A stretch of DNA of 7,402 nucleotides from an uncultured Prevotellaceae bacterium (GTDB taxonomy: Bacteria > Bacteroidota > Bacteroidia > Bacteroidales > Bacteroidaceae), in the NCBI GenBank assembly GCA_945486445.1, contig CALYTD010000049.1:1-7402 (forward strand), in the 5' to 3' direction. Shown in pieces: positions 1 to 7,188 of the stretch (positions are counted from its first letter, which is position 1; the number at the start of each line of letters is the position of its first letter). A program made the translations under genes and the position numbers. The notes under the pieces were generated by a model. That model was not told the origin of the DNA, searched no databases, and saw only the letters and a program-made list of their open reading frames with translations.

Positions 1-3000
1 GAGGTAGGAGCATCGTAGGTGACACCGTCAAAGGTGATGTCGTCAAGGTAGAAGGAACTCTGCATCGCCGCAAGGCCCCATGCTATCTGAGTGCGTCCGC
101 TGCTGAACGTACCGTTGCTGTCCATCGTCTGCGATGCCAACTGCCAGTTTTCGCCGTCTGTGGAGTACTCAAAGGTGAGTGTAACAATAGGATATCCCGC
201 TACGGAAGCCCTGTACCACATCGGTGTTCCGGATGCCGGAAGCACGGAAGCAGACTGATTTACCATCATATTGAGGTTTGTGCTCGCCGTAGATTTGTAT
301 ATGCGGAACTCGGTGTTGGCACTGCCGGGATTGGTATAGGCAATGAATACGTAGCCTTCACGGAAGCCCTGAGAGTAGCCCTGAGATGAGTTTCCTACCA
401 CAGCACCTGCTCTTAACGTCATTCCAACCTTGTAACTGTCGGACGTTCCGTTGTACTGCTTCCACGTTACGCTGTAATCCGTAGCCTTAGTAGTGAACTT
501 TGTGAGGTCAAGCGCACCAGAGCCGTTGCGTCCAGAGGCAGAAAACGCTTTCAAAGTATTGCTTCCCTTGTATGCTACAACACCCGCAGTGGCCAAGCCC
601 CCCTTAGGAATAGCAACACCGTCAGCGGGAGGTGTGGTGGCGGTAGTGCCCGCCTTGTCATCCGTGAAGTCGTAAGTAATGGTGACAGGGTGTGGACTTA
701 CTATACCTGAAAGCTCCGTAACGTGCTCCAGGCAGCCCTCGGCATTGAAGTTGACAGTACCCTTGTAAGTTCCAATCTCAGCAATGCCGTTGATGCGTAC
801 ATATATAATAGAGTCGTTTATGTTGCCGTTCTCGTCAGGAGTAATAGCAAGTTCTGAGGCGTATTCACCGTCCTTGCTCATTGAAACACTGAACTCACCG
901 GTGGTGGTAACGCTTATAGCACCTTTCAAACAGTGCGCATTGACATAGAGACTGTCAACTCTCGGCTCGTTCTGGTACGCTCCGTAGGACAGAGTATATC
1001 TGTCAACATTGAGCGATGTGGGCAGAGTGTAGGTAGGATCAGTCACCGTTACCTGGTCGAAATATACGTTATAACTATTGTTATAGGCCCTTATAAGCAT
1101 TTGATTCTTGCCTTCAGCAAACGTCATGTTACGTACAGTGTATTCTTGCCACTCGCCATTGGCGGTCTTAGGCAGTGAGATGTGCTTGAACGTTGAACCC
1201 ACATAGAGACGCAATGTCGGCCTGCCGTTAGGGGCAGAGTAACGTATTGTCACATCGTATGTGCCCGCCTTGCTCACGTTGAAGGTGTCGCGAATGAAGG
1301 CATTACTCTTTGTTCCGAACTCATGGTAGCCCAAAGCGTGGAAGCCTTTCAGCAAACTCAGGGCGTAAGGTGCCATCTTGTAGCCGCTGGTATTCTTGAA
1401 ATCAAAGTCCTCACACTCGTGGGTCAACGGACCATCATACAGTGCGGGCTTCTCAGGAACGGTCAATACACGGTCTGCAACGGGTACCTTTCTCTCGGTG
1501 GCAGCACCTGCGCAGGCGATGTCTAAGTCCAAAGGACCATTGTGGGCGATGATAATAGTGAACACACCGTCGGCCCATGTCTCCTTAACAACATTGCTTG
1601 CACTATGGTTGGAGCGGTCTTTCCATGTGTAGGTAGGCTGTGATGACGCGCCGGTTATAACGATAGTGTCGTTCTTCAAGGCCGTAACGTCAGTGCGATA
1701 GTTGTTAAGATAAAGGCTGATAACCTCTGACTTCTCGTTCATCAGGCACGCAGTGTATTGTGACATGGTCAGGGTTATATCCTTACAAGTATTGTATTGC
1801 AGCGGAATCACGGCCTTTGCAGTCTTTCCAGACTTGTGAGGATTATAGATAAGCCATCTGTTTTCTACCCTTCCAGCAAAGGCATCACCCGTGTATTCCT
1901 CTGGGAACAGAGCGTTAAACTCTGCTTGTTTCTTTGCAATCGTGCTCCACCTGCTGCTGTATTCGGAGCGAAGCACCTGCGTATTGATGGAGTTTGCGAG
2001 ACCATCAACAAGTGTTGGCACCACAGGTATGGTGGGATAGCGTCCGGTTCGCTTAAACCAGTTCTTCTGATCCATGTGATGCTCGGCGTCATTCATATTA
2101 TATAGCCCGTCATACAGCGTCAACGGTGCTCCATATACGGTCTCATTGTCGCCCGTGTTGATGTCATTCACCAGCACAATCTTATGTCTTGCTATCACTT
2201 CCTCACGTGTTGGAATACGCACTGTGCCGTCAAGAATCTTGCGATAGAGGTCTATGCTGACGTTGTCGAACTGCGGGAAGCGTGAGAAACTCCTTGTGCT
2301 GTAACCGTCAGAGAGTGCTTTTGTGCCTTCGGTTCGGAAGTCTTGCTGCCATATTAGTTCTGGTCCGTCGTTGACAGTACCGCCTGTCAGCAGCCAGTTA
2401 TTGAGCACAGGGGCGGCTCCCGCGGCCGCTGGCATCTTGTCTTTCTCGCTTTCCAACTCGGCATTCCAGCCGCACTGGTCGAAGCGTATGCCGTAGTTTG
2501 TGGTGTAACCTGCCACGAAAGAGCCGAAGTTCATGCTCTCATATTCGTAGAACATGGACGACATGGTGTATTTATCACATATTATCAGGTTCTGCGGAGC
2601 GGCCGCTGCCTGTTCCGCGAAGGCCGCGTTACGCTTCATCATGGCAAGCGGACTGAGCGCAAGGCTCCATATATTGCCACAGAAACTGATGCAGGTATAG
2701 CCGCCATACTTACGTGCCAGCTTCATAAGGTCGGCGAAGTGCGTCAGTCTTTCGTCGAAGGAGCAGGAGAATTTGTCGTCAAATCCCCAGAATTGCTCGG
2801 CATAGTTCCAGCCTACGAAGTTGGGATAGTCGCGGTAGAGTTCCTCATAGAAGCGGAGATCTGTCTCTGAGAAGTGGCTGAAACCGCCGCTTGCGCACTG
2901 CACCATGGCCCAGACGTTGTTCTCGGCACAGGTTCTAAGCCATGAGCGGGCGGTGCTGTAACCGTCCGGCACGCGGTCAAACACGCCTGTTTCTTCATTG

Positions 3001-3212
3001 TGTGAGATGGACATTGATATGTTGAATATCACGTATGGCTTGATATCCTCCGGTATAAGGTCGATGATTTTCTGTGGGTCGGCATCGTTCCAGTTGTCGA
3101 TATGCACGAACCATGCGGGTTGATTCACGTTGATTGGTCTGCGTAATGGTGCGTCGGCAAAGGCTGCCGCGCTGCAAATGATTGCCAATAGGGATAAGAT
3201 AATATGTTTCAT
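1..3212 (-). CDS. GH98 family endo-glycosidase (probable endo-xylanase), secreted, multidomain; 3' end cut by window edge
   Basis: The frame is open without a stop from ATG at 3212 to base 1: 1070 codons plus two bases, C-terminus missing. Residues 1-19 look like a type I signal peptide (hydrophobic LSLLAII core, cleavage after AFA), so the mature enzyme is exported. Residues about 25-345 match the GH98 catalytic domain: RRPINVNQPAWFVHID, the segment IPEDIKPYVIFNIS, WLRTCAENNVWAMVQ and NFVGWNYAEQFWG. Candidate catalytic acids are E139 (YAEQFWG), D245 (RFDQCGW) and E285 (GPELIW), assigned from memory of the family. Residues about 345-575 fit the GH98 C-terminal beta domain. About 597-725 resembles a CBM6/CBM35-type carbohydrate-binding module (HECEDFDF start, YFDQVTV end). 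About 735-840 looks like an Ig-like domain, and 843 onward like an unidentified beta-sandwich (YDFTDDKAG to FYLDDITF). Known GH98 enzymes cut blood-group glycans or glucuronoarabinoxylan. The GH115 gene 19 bp upstream favours xylan. Family assignment is firm; substrate is inferred. Confidence 0.94.
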   Translation of the reverse strand, partial: MKHIILSLLAIICSAAAFADAPLRRPINVNQPAWFVHIDNWNDADPQKIIDLIPEDIKPYVIFNISMSISHNEETGVFDRVPDGYSTARSWLRTCAENNVWAMVQCASGGFSHFSETDLRFYEELYRDYPNFVGWNYAEQFWGFDDKFSCSFDERLTHFADLMKLARKYGGYTCISFCGNIWSLALSPLAMMKRNAAFAEQAAAAPQNLIICDKYTMSSMFYEYESMNFGSFVAGYTTNYGIRFDQCGWNAELESEKDKMPAAAGAAPVLNNWLLTGGTVNDGPELIWQQDFRTEGTKALSDGYSTRSFSRFPQFDNVSIDLYRKILDGTVRIPTREEVIARHKIVLVNDINTGDNETVYGAPLTLYDGLYNMNDAEHHMDQKNWFKRTGRYPTIPVVPTLVDGLANSINTQVLRSEYSSRWSTIAKKQAEFNALFPEEYTGDAFAGRVENRWLIYNPHKSGKTAKAVIPLQYNTCKDITLTMSQYTACLMNEKSEVISLYLNNYRTDVTALKNDTIVITGASSQPTYTWKDRSNHSASNVVKETWADGVFTIIIAHNGPLDLDIACAGAATERKVPVADRVLTVPEKPALYDGPLTHECEDFDFKNTSGYKMAPYALSLLKGFHALGYHEFGTKSNAFIRDTFNVSKAGTYDVTIRYSAPNGRPTLRLYVGSTFKHISLPKTANGEWQEYTVRNMTFAEGKNQMLIRAYNNSYNVYFDQVTVTDPTYTLPTSLNVDRYTLSYGAYQNEPRVDSLYVNAHCLKGAISVTTTGEFSVSMSKDGEYASELAITPDENGNINDSIIYVRINGIAEIGTYKGTVNFNAEGCLEHVTELSGIVSPHPVTITYDFTDDKAGTTATTPPADGVAIPKGGLATAGVVAYKGSNTLKAFSASGRNGSGALDLTKFTTKATDYSVTWKQYNGTSDSYKVGMTLRAGAVVGNSSQGYSQGFREGYVFIAYTNPGSANTEFRIYKSTASTNLNMMVNQSASVLPASGTPMWYRASVAGYPIVTLTFEYSTDGENWQLASQTMDSNGTFSSGRTQIAWGLAAMQSSFYLDDITFDGVTYDAPT

Positions 3213-3231
3213 AACTATGATTTTTATTCTA
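3213..3231 (-). promoter_or_regulatory. GH115-GH98 intergenic leader (translation start region)
   Basis: The 19-bp gap between the GH115 TAA and the GH98 ATG is almost entirely A/T (AATAGAATAAAAATCATAGTT immediately before ATG, counting into the gap) and has no GGAGG-like sequence. Bacteroidetes commonly initiate on such A-rich leaders without a Shine-Dalgarno site. There is no room for a promoter or terminator, so GH98 is expected to be expressed from the GH115 transcript. Confidence 0.6.
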
Positions 3232-5814
3232 TTATTTATTCGTTAATCTCGGACTCTCTTCCCCGAAGAGGTACTGCGGGGTGTATCCGCCGAAGTCTAT
3301 GACTATCTTTTCCAGCACTATGCCGGGGTCATTGGGCGTGAATGTCAGCGTGTGCACACCGCCGGCGGCATTGCCTAACGGCAGTTCTACTGTCTTTTCT
3401 ACTACGCGTCGTGCCACTGTGGGATAGTAGATGCTATATACGTTCTCTGGATTCTCGTTCAGGTTTGAGTTGAAGTTGACCGTCTCCTTTGCTTCTCCGT
3501 CCATTGTCACGGTGTATGTCAGTCCGCCCTTGTTCAGGAAGTCGAGCGTGGATTTGGTCACAACGTGTATCTTTGCTTTTCCTTTTGCGTTCTTTGGTGC
3601 GATGAAGGTGTATGTCAGTGCGGCGCCATCCACGCTTCCCGTCTGTGGCATCAGCGTCATTGCGCCCAGTGTCCTGCCCATCTGCGGTATCAGTGTCCAG
3701 CGGCTTGCGGCGCCGTCTGTCTTCTTCTGGAAGTGCTCCGCCTCCATAGCGATATATCCTTTGCCGCCGTCGGTGAACACGTTATCGGTCTTCTCCGCGC
3801 GGAACAGCGTGGGGAGCATGTCCTTTTTGAAGTTATCGTTCCATGAGGTGTAGCCTATGTGCTTCTGCGTCATCATGCCATTCCACTTTCCGTTGGCTAT
3901 TTCCTTGTTATATTGTGTCATCAGGCGCGCGTCTCTTTTGAAGAACTCCTCGCACTTGTCTGCCCAAGTGTTCATGGCATAGTCGCCTTTTTGGTGCAGG
4001 CTGTGGTTCATAGCCTGTGCGTAGTACATCTGGTGCAGGTTTGCCATGAGTTGCACCGGGAAGAGGATTAGTTGGAAATACGCGTCCTTGGCATCGCAAG
4101 GCAGGGTGGCATACTGCCTCAACGCCGCTATCTCCAGGTCCTTATACTCATCCACCACGCGCTGCCATTCTCCGCTGGCGAGGTCGTATGTCTTCGCGTC
4201 GAGCATCTCCGCCGTGCAGCGTCCATTCATCTTGCAGCAGAGGTTGAGTATCCTTGCCGCCTCGTCAGCCTGCCCCTCGCCGAACTGCTGCGCGCAGAAT
4301 TTCCTTGTGTGTTGTGTCAGTGCCGATGCCACATTGTTGTCATCCACGAGGAAGTCCGCCGCTTTCGGGTTCCACGCCATATCGAGGAAGAGTTGTATCT
4401 GGTACTCCATAGGCTTCAGGTCGCCTACGTTCAGAATCCACAGACGGTCAATGCCGTAGTCGTATGCCAGTGTCAACTGCTCCCACATATTCTGTGTGGG
4501 TGTTACATTGAGCAGTTTTGTGTTGCGTGGTGCGCCTACGTAGTCCACGTGGTAGTACAGTCCCCAGCCGCCTTTGCGCTTGCGTTCCTTGGCATTGGGT
4601 ACTCTTCGCACGTTGCCCCAGTTGTCATCGCACAGCAGCATGGTGACATCGTCTGGCACGCGCATACCGTCGTCATAGTAATCTTGCACCTCTTTATATA
4701 GTGCCCATAGTTGCGGAACGTCCTTTGCGGGCTTGCCGTGGGCCTTGCTGATGAGTTTTCGCTGGTTGTTCACCACCGTCTCCAGCAGTTTCACGTTGCG
4801 GTCTTCGCTCATTGCCTCATCGCCGTCACCGCGCATACCTATTGTTATCACGTCCTCGGTGTGCTTGTTGCGCTCTACTCCGCCCAGCCAGAAGTGGTCA
4901 AGGTTCTCCTTGTTGGTGGCATAATCCCACTTACCACCGCGCTGATACTGCTTCTTTCCGTTCTTCGCCTGTGTGTCCTGTGCGGTGGGTTTGGTGTGCC
5001 ACTCCTTCTGTGAGCGGCTCATTGGCTCGTGATGGCTTGTGCCTACCATTACGCCCATATCGTCAGCGGTCTTCATGTTCAGCGGGTCGTCGGCATAAAA
5101 CGCCCATCCCCACATCGCCGGCCAGATGTAGTTACCCTTCAAACGCAGTATTAGTTCAAAGACTTTCTCATAGAAACGGTGGTCGCCGTAACCTGTTCCG
5201 AACGTGTTTTTTACCCATGAGGTGAGGCACGGGGCTTCGTCGTTGAGGAATATTCCACGGTATCTCACTGCTGGTTCGCCGTCAGTATATTGTCCGGGGG
5301 TAAGGTACAGGCTCTGCTGCTTCCTCACTGGTGCGTCCATCCAGTAATACCAGGGTGACACTCCTATCTGGCGGCTCAGTTCGTAGATGCCATAGACGGT
5401 GCCACGGCGGTCGCTGCCGACTATGCTGAGCACGTTGTCCTGCCCCTCAACGGCGGTGATGATGTATTTTTCTCTCTTGCCTTTCAGTTCCGTGGGGTTT
5501 ATCTTGCCGGCCTTTATCATGTCGTTTACCAAGGGTGTGCCGAGTGTTCCTATCACAATGCGGCAGCCTTTGGCGTCTGATGATATGGTGGCCTTTGCGT
5601 CACAAACGGCGTTGAAGTCGGCAACGAGGTTCTTCGCCGCCAATTTTACGGCGACGTTGTCGTTGTCACTAACTGCTATCTGGAATTTTTCGCCCGCGGT
5701 ACAGAGGGGTATTCCTCCCTTGCCGAAGGTCACGAAGGTGTCAGCAGCGGTGGCATTGATGATGCTTACGGCTGCGATGATGATGGTGGTAAGGAGACTT
5801 TTAGGTCTGAACAT
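3232..5814 (-). CDS. GH115 xylan alpha-1,2-glucuronidase, secreted
   Basis: This complete 860-residue protein has the usual length for GH115. The family removes glucuronic acid or 4-O-methyl-glucuronic acid from xylan and xylo-oligosaccharides, including internal side chains. Residues 1-23 are a type I signal peptide (hydrophobic TTIIIAAVSII, cleavage near ATA/AD), which suggests a periplasmic or exported enzyme. In order there are an N-terminal alpha/beta domain (about 25-180, with GSDRRGTVYGIYELSRQIG), a TIM-barrel catalytic domain (about 181-490), a helical domain (about 490-660) and a C-terminal beta-sandwich (about 685-845, starting YIAMEAEHF). Recognisable family motifs are RGIFLNDEAP (185-195), NYIWPAMWGWAFYADDP (228-244), GTSHHEPMSRSQKEW (258-272), the acidic loop GMRGDGDEAMS (326-336) and CDDNWGNVRR (395-404). 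The acids in the last two loops are candidate catalytic or substrate-binding residues. I chose the start at 5814 because it directly precedes the signal peptide; no strong Shine-Dalgarno sequence is seen. The gene sits 19 bp before GH98 and after an intrinsic terminator. Confidence 0.96.
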   Translation of the reverse strand: MFRPKSLLTTIIIAAVSIINATAADTFVTFGKGGIPLCTAGEKFQIAVSDNDNVAVKLAAKNLVADFNAVCDAKATISSDAKGCRIVIGTLGTPLVNDMIKAGKINPTELKGKREKYIITAVEGQDNVLSIVGSDRRGTVYGIYELSRQIGVSPWYYWMDAPVRKQQSLYLTPGQYTDGEPAVRYRGIFLNDEAPCLTSWVKNTFGTGYGDHRFYEKVFELILRLKGNYIWPAMWGWAFYADDPLNMKTADDMGVMVGTSHHEPMSRSQKEWHTKPTAQDTQAKNGKKQYQRGGKWDYATNKENLDHFWLGGVERNKHTEDVITIGMRGDGDEAMSEDRNVKLLETVVNNQRKLISKAHGKPAKDVPQLWALYKEVQDYYDDGMRVPDDVTMLLCDDNWGNVRRVPNAKERKRKGGWGLYYHVDYVGAPRNTKLLNVTPTQNMWEQLTLAYDYGIDRLWILNVGDLKPMEYQIQLFLDMAWNPKAADFLVDDNNVASALTQHTRKFCAQQFGEGQADEAARILNLCCKMNGRCTAEMLDAKTYDLASGEWQRVVDEYKDLEIAALRQYATLPCDAKDAYFQLILFPVQLMANLHQMYYAQAMNHSLHQKGDYAMNTWADKCEEFFKRDARLMTQYNKEIANGKWNGMMTQKHIGYTSWNDNFKKDMLPTLFRAEKTDNVFTDGGKGYIAMEAEHFQKKTDGAASRWTLIPQMGRTLGAMTLMPQTGSVDGAALTYTFIAPKNAKGKAKIHVVTKSTLDFLNKGGLTYTVTMDGEAKETVNFNSNLNENPENVYSIYYPTVARRVVEKTVELPLGNAAGGVHTLTFTPNDPGIVLEKIVIDFGGYTPQYLFGEESPRLTNK

Positions 5815-5910
5815 GAGGTTTTAGTCTTTTAATGTTGTGAAGTTATAGGTTTGTCTGATTGTGATACAACGACAGCCTGCCAGCAGACGGCACAGAAGCC
5901 ACTAATCTGC

Positions 5911-5920
5911 TGCAAAGTTA
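5911..5920 (-). promoter_or_regulatory. Candidate Bacteroidetes promoter -7 element for GH115-GH98
   Basis: On the minus strand this reads TAACTTTGCA, a full match to the Bacteroidetes primary sigma factor -7 consensus TAnnTTTG. It lies about 90 bp upstream of the GH115 ATG, which would give a 5' leader of roughly 85-95 nt. No good TTG/TTTG -33 element is seen 19-21 bp further upstream (the sequence there is an AAAAGCC stretch), so recognition may need an activator, or the match may be chance. Its place between the GH43 terminator and the GH115 start supports a real promoter. Confidence 0.45.
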
Positions 5921-6049
5921 ACAAAAAGGGGTTGAAAGGCTTTTCTGATTTGTTTCATAGTGTTTTGCTGTTGTTACATAAATCGCTTATAACGGCACTT
6001 AGGCGCAGGAAAAGGGGTGTTGTAAATGTCGCACAGGCAAAGGGGTTAC
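5921..6049. other. Intergenic spacer with no recognised feature
   Basis: This stretch lies between the GH43 terminator and the GH115 promoter candidate. I see no convincing gene, repeat or RNA. An 18-codon minus-strand ORF starting at 5958 (MKQIRKAFQPLFVNFAAD) overlaps the promoter candidate and looks accidental. If GH115-GH98 is activated by a two-component or hybrid sensor, its operator would be expected here, but no clear symmetrical site stands out. Confidence 0.5.
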
Positions 6050-6083
6050 AAAAAACACCGTAATCAGGTGCTGATTACGGTGT
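6050..6083 (-). terminator. Intrinsic (Rho-independent) terminator of the GH43 transcript
   Basis: A perfect 12-bp inverted repeat, ACACCGTAATCA (6055-6066) and TGATTACGGTGT (6072-6083), encloses a 5-nt loop. On the minus strand the hairpin runs straight into six T residues (6055-6050, the first inside the stem), the expected intrinsic terminator layout. The plus strand has no T-run after the hairpin, so it works only for minus-strand transcription. It lies 106 bp after the GH43 stop and separates GH43 from GH115-GH98. The upper stem and loop are also the first unit of the 22-bp tandem repeat. Confidence 0.87.
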
Positions 6084-6149
6084 GAACAGGTGTTGATTGT
6101 GTTATGATTAGGTGCTGATTACTTTGCAATCAGGTGCTGATTGTCATTC
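6062..6149. repeat. Four-copy tandem repeat, exact 22-bp period
   Basis: The units are 6062-6083, 6084-6105, 6106-6127 and 6128-6149. All four share AGGTGnTGATT at the same offset (n is C, T, C, C), with GGTG at 6067, 6089, 6111 and 6133, so the period is exactly 22 bp. The last 7 bases differ between units. Units 1 and 4 are short palindromes, with AATCA and TGATT arms around GGTGC; unit 4 extends to 6-bp arms (CAATCA/TGATTG). Unit 1 is built into the terminator stem. A spacing of about two helical turns puts every copy on the same DNA face, which would fit a protein-binding array, but a decayed terminator duplication is also possible. It is too short and regular for a CRISPR array. Confidence 0.9.
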
Positions 6150-6152
6150 AGC

Positions 6153-6185
6153 GTGCCGCTGCCCGCAGTCTGCGGAGCGTGTCAC
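6153..6185 (-). other. GC-rich imperfect hairpin just after the GH43 stop codon
   Basis: The core stem pairs CCGCA (6163-6167) with TGCGG (6171-6175) around a 3-nt loop. After a 2-nt bulge it continues with CGCT (6157-6160) against AGCG (6176-6179), and GTG (6153-6155) can pair with CAC (6183-6185). It starts 4 bp beyond the GH43 stop and has no T-run, so it is not an intrinsic terminator. It could protect the mRNA 3' end or be incidental. Confidence 0.4.
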
Positions 6186-6189
6186 GGCG

Positions 6190-7188
6190 TTATCCCTCGA
6201 TGGTCTGTATGGTTCCGTCGGCATTGTAATGCAGCTCGCACACTTTGAGGGAGCGGAGCCATGTCTTGCCTGACGGTACGGAATCGTGATGGAAGAGATA
6301 CCATTTCCCTTTGAACTCCACGATGCAGTGGTGCGTGGTCCAACCCGCCTTCACTGGTGTCAGTATCACGCCTTTGTATGTGAATGGTCCATAGGGGCTG
6401 TCGCTGATGGCGTAACATATAAGGTGTGTGTCACCGGTGGAGTATGAGAGATAGTACTTCCCGTTGTACTTGTGTACCCAACTTGCCTCAAAGAAGCGGT
6501 GTGGGTCGTTGGCCTTCAAGGGCTCGCCGTTGTCGTCAACCACCAGCACGGGCTGTGGCTCTTCGGCAAACTGCAACATATCGTCTGACAGACGTGCCAC
6601 GCGTGAGGGCAATGCGGGCTCTTCGCCCTCAGGAAGATGCGCTGCCTCCAAGGCCTTATTGTCCTTGTAACGTTGCAACTGACCGCCCCAGATACCGCCA
6701 AAGTAGAAATAATATGCTGGTTTGCCGCTGCCATCGGCCGGTGCGTCGTCCTTCAACACGGCCACGTCAATGGAGTATGAACCGCGCATAGGGTCTGGCT
6801 GCGGTGTGAAGGGCCCTTCGGGACGGTCACTTACGGCCACGCCGAAGCGGAAAATGTCGTTTCTGTCCTTCAGAGGGAAGTAGAGGTAATACTTTCCGTC
6901 CTTCTCCTGAACGTCGCAGTCCCATAGTTGTCGTCCTGCCCAGGGTATGTCACTGACACGCAGTATGACGCCGTGGTCCTCAAGAGAAGCCTCACCACGT
7001 GCCACGGCCTCTATGTCATCGGTGGAGAAGACGTGGTAATCGTTCATGTCAAAGTGGTCACCGTTGTCGTTTTCTGCTATTCCTGACTCCCTGTCGTGTG
7101 AGGGATAGATATAGAGTTTGTCGTTCCATACGTGTACTGAGGGGTCTGCCATATAGTCTTCTGGCACCAAATAATGTTTTCCTTCCAT
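6190..7188 (-). CDS. GH43 beta-xylosidase / alpha-L-arabinofuranosidase, no signal peptide
   Basis: From ATG 7188 the product is 332 residues, the size of a single-domain five-bladed beta-propeller GH43. The three GH43 acids are visible: base D15 (YMADPSVHV), pKa modulator D141 (YSIDVAVLKDD) and general acid E234 (FFEASWVHK). The segment GWTTHHCIVEFKGKWYLFHH (282-301) carries the His typical of the central metal site. The N-terminal pattern DKLYIYPSHD plus NDNGDHFDMNDYHVFS recalls cytoplasmic Bacteroidetes xylosidase/arabinosidases of the xsa type (recalled, not searched). That would make it an exo-acting enzyme releasing xylose and/or arabinose from short oligosaccharides. No start gives a signal peptide, so it probably acts in the cytoplasm. 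In-frame ATGs at 7245 and 7299 and an open frame to the window edge exist, but the added residues (for example MPKQAKEGTTNSLKNYTTT) do not resemble the family, so 7188 is preferred. It ends with TAA at 6190, 106 bp before a terminator hairpin. Confidence 0.93.
   Translation of the reverse strand: MEGKHYLVPEDYMADPSVHVWNDKLYIYPSHDRESGIAENDNGDHFDMNDYHVFSTDDIEAVARGEASLEDHGVILRVSDIPWAGRQLWDCDVQEKDGKYYLYFPLKDRNDIFRFGVAVSDRPEGPFTPQPDPMRGSYSIDVAVLKDDAPADGSGKPAYYFYFGGIWGGQLQRYKDNKALEAAHLPEGEEPALPSRVARLSDDMLQFAEEPQPVLVVDDNGEPLKANDPHRFFEASWVHKYNGKYYLSYSTGDTHLICYAISDSPYGPFTYKGVILTPVKAGWTTHHCIVEFKGKWYLFHHDSVPSGKTWLRSLKVCELHYNADGTIQTIEG

Noticed and set aside
2415..2615. Two GCGGCCGC-containing Ala-rich stretches in GH98, possible engineered or inserted sequence
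   Set aside because: The frame continues normally and the short Ala runs (QAAAAPQ, MPAAAGAAP) lie in loops of the catalytic domain, so chance in GC-rich Ala codons explains them.
1865..3177. Minus-strand ORFs at 1865-2092, 2813-2998 and 2995-3177
   Set aside because: They are out-of-frame shadows within the single continuous GH98 frame that runs from 3212 to the window edge.
3155..3212. GH98 as a surface lipoprotein
   Set aside because: C13 in the signal sequence is preceded by AII, not a lipobox with G/A/S at -1, and a standard AFA cleavage site follows at residue 19.
3431..5824. Several plus-strand open frames opposite GH115, the longest at 4072-4701 (209 codons)
   Set aside because: They are antisense shadows of a well-conserved GH115 gene with GC-rich third positions; their translations are low complexity and match no known family.
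5902..5958. Minus-strand 18-codon ORF beginning MKQIRKAF upstream of GH115, possible leader peptide
   Set aside because: It spans the -7 promoter candidate, lacks regulatory codon runs or an attenuator hairpin, and would not be transcribed from that promoter.
5851..6063. Plus-strand 70-codon ORF in the GH43-GH115 gap
   Set aside because: It runs antisense through the promoter candidate and into the terminator stem, has no plausible start signal and no recognisable protein features.
6062..6149. CRISPR array
   Set aside because: Repeats of about 15 bp with 7-bp tails are far too short, and there are no cas genes.
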